This document shows positions 5,964-7,141 of a DNA stretch of 7,141 bases, in pieces. The position numbers were made by a program, and so were the translations under genes. The stretch's first letter is position 1. The number at the start of each line of letters is the position of its first letter. The stretch is from Nocardioidaceae bacterium (GTDB taxonomy: Bacteria; Actinomycetota; Actinomycetes; Propionibacteriales; Nocardioidaceae), in NCBI GenBank assembly GCA_013696015.1, contig JACCZI010000126.1:1-7141 (forward strand), read 5' to 3'. Under the pieces are notes generated by a model, which was given only the letters and a program-made list of their open reading frames with translations, was not told where the DNA came from and made no database searches.

Positions 5964-5988
5964 TCATGAGTGGCGGTCGAAGGCGGTA

Positions 5989-7141
5989 GTGGGCTTGCTG
6001 AAGTGCGCATCCTGTGGCGGCGACAACCCCGAGGACAACAGGTTCTGCGACGAGTGTGGATCGCCCTTGGCCGTTACCTGTTCCGACTGTGGTGCTTCGA
6101 TCCGCGCCGGCAAGCTGTTTTGTGGTCAATGTGGCGCGCCAGTGCCGCCGAGTCATGCCGACCCTGGTGCTGCGCCTGTGGAGTCGGTGGGGTTGCGGTG
6201 GGTGTCGGTGTTGTTCGTGGATCTGGTGGGGTTCACATCCTGGTCGGAGGGTCAGGATCCTGCGGATGTGCGGGAAGTGCTGTCGGGGTACTTCGAGGTG
6301 GCTCGTTCAGTAGTGGCCGCTCACGGTGGTCGGTTGGAGAAGTTCATCGGGGATGCGGTGATGGCGGTGTGGGGAGCCGATGTCGCCCACGCCGACGACG
6401 CGCAGCGCGCGGTACGGGCGGGGTTGGAGGTCGTATCGGGAGTGGCCGCCTTCGGGGTGTCTCGTGATCTCGAGCTGGTCGCGCGCGGTGGGGTCGTGAC
6501 CGGTGAGGTCGCAGCCTGGGCCGTCGAAGGCGAAGGTCTGGTCAGTGGGGATCGGGTGAACACTGCGGCCCGGGTGCAGTCCACCGCCGCCCCGGGTCAG
6601 GTGTTGGTCGATGAGGCAACCCACCAGGCCACACGTGACGTGGTGGAGTTCAGCGACGCCGGCTGGTTCGAGGTCAAGGGCAAGGCAGTCCCGTTGCACC
6701 TGTGGCGGGCGGTACGCGCGGTGGGTCTGCGTGGTGGTGCCGCCACCGGCACTCTGGTGGAAGCACCCCTGGTCGGCCGGGTTCGGGAGCTGGGACTGAT
6801 CAAGGAGCTGTTCTCCGCCACCGTCGAGGACGCCCGACCCCGAGTCGTCCTTGCCTCGGGCGGCCAAGGGGTGGGTAAGTCCCGGTTGGTGGGTGAGTTC
6901 GTCACCTATCTCGACGGATTGGCCTTCCGGGTGTTTTGGCACGAAGGTAGGTGCGCGTCGTACGGTTCGGTGGCGTTCGGGGCATGGGCGCAGATGGTCC
7001 GCCAACGCTTTCAGCTCGCGGAGAACGCCCCCAAAGAACAAATCACCGCCGCGTTGACCGACATGCTGCCAGGGTGGGTCCCCGATGAAGATGAGCGAAG
7101 GTTCGTAGCCATCCGGCTCGGGCTGCTGCTCGGCACGATAG
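5989..7141 (+). CDS. Zinc-ribbon class III adenylate/guanylate cyclase fused to AAA ATPase (3' end cut)
   Basis: The open frame runs 384 codons from GTG 5989 to the window end with no stop, so the gene is partial. Residues 6-48 form two zinc ribbons (Cys pairs 6/9, 20/23, 31/34 and 45/48). Residues 70-240 are a class III nucleotide cyclase. The metal-binding Asp78 lies in FVDLVGFTSWSE and Asp122 in EKFIGDAVMAVWG; Lys118 and Asp188 are the substrate-specifying pair typical of adenylate cyclases, and Asn191 and Arg195 (GDRVNTAARV) are the transition-state residues. All are present, so the enzyme should be active and most likely makes cAMP. Residues 260 onward (LVGRVREL) begin an AAA-type ATPase with Walker A GGQGVGKS (291-298). 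Relatives usually continue for several hundred residues, often into TPR repeats. The GTG start is supported by GAAGG 5 bases upstream; TTG 5995 is an alternative. It lies directly behind a decayed copy of itself. Confidence 0.9.
   Translation, partial: MGLLKCASCGGDNPEDNRFCDECGSPLAVTCSDCGASIRAGKLFCGQCGAPVPPSHADPGAAPVESVGLRWVSVLFVDLVGFTSWSEGQDPADVREVLSGYFEVARSVVAAHGGRLEKFIGDAVMAVWGADVAHADDAQRAVRAGLEVVSGVAAFGVSRDLELVARGGVVTGEVAAWAVEGEGLVSGDRVNTAARVQSTAAPGQVLVDEATHQATRDVVEFSDAGWFEVKGKAVPLHLWRAVRAVGLRGGAATGTLVEAPLVGRVRELGLIKELFSATVEDARPRVVLASGGQGVGKSRLVGEFVTYLDGLAFRVFWHEGRCASYGSVAFGAWAQMVRQRFQLAENAPKEQITAALTDMLPGWVPDEDERRFVAIRLGLLLGTI

Noticed and set aside
6307..7041. 244-residue minus-strand frame opposite the cyclase-ATPase
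   Set aside because: The + strand frame holds complete zinc-ribbon, cyclase and Walker A motifs; the minus frame has no recognisable domain.
1..7141. CRISPR array, tRNA, insertion sequence or attachment site
   Set aside because: No regularly spaced repeats, tRNA-like cloverleaf, transposase frame or terminal inverted repeats were seen on either strand.

Overview
The window is about 7.1 kb of very GC-rich DNA. The GTG and ATG starts, TAnnnT-type -10 boxes, a probable leaderless gene, and the family mix (MFS transporter fused to a cyclic-nucleotide domain, zinc-ribbon class III cyclase fused to an AAA ATPase) suggest a high-GC actinobacterium. No rRNA or other taxonomic marker is present, so the genus cannot be named.

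Layout. (1) Positions 1-1356 (+): a TldE/PmbA-family protein, the non-catalytic partner of the TldD/TldE peptide-processing protease. TldD would be expected upstream, outside the window. (2) 1360-1401: a long hairpin acting as a terminator between convergent genes. (3) 3566 to 1417 (-): a small acidic peptide gene B (64 aa), an MFS exporter with a C-terminal cyclic-nucleotide-binding domain (565 aa), and a second small acidic peptide gene A (35 aa). The two peptides share an N-terminal motif in the same register (D9-P10, D13, G16-H17-R18) and then diverge, which looks like a leader followed by variable cores. (4) 3720-4547 (+): a metallo-beta-lactamase-fold hydrolase, divergent from peptide B and probably leaderless. 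(5) 4996 to 4568 (-): a stand-alone cyclic-nucleotide-binding protein. (6) 5227-5910 (+): a decayed zinc-ribbon adenylate cyclase pseudogene. (7) 5989 to the window end (+): an intact paralogue, zinc ribbons - class III cyclase - AAA ATPase, cut by the window end.

How the parts may work together. The sequence shows a cyclase, two proteins with well-preserved cyclic-nucleotide phosphate-binding cassettes, and a metallo-hydrolase that could be a phosphodiesterase, all in 7 kb. It also shows two leader-sharing peptides flanking an exporter, convergent with a TldE gene. The inferred model, not shown by the sequence alone, is a small secreted or modified peptide system (RiPP-like or regulatory) processed by TldD/TldE and exported by an MFS pump whose activity is set by cAMP or cGMP. 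No intergenic stretch exceeds 300 bases. The largest gaps, 1357-1628 and 4997-5226, hold peptide A with the terminator, and two divergent promoters, respectively.
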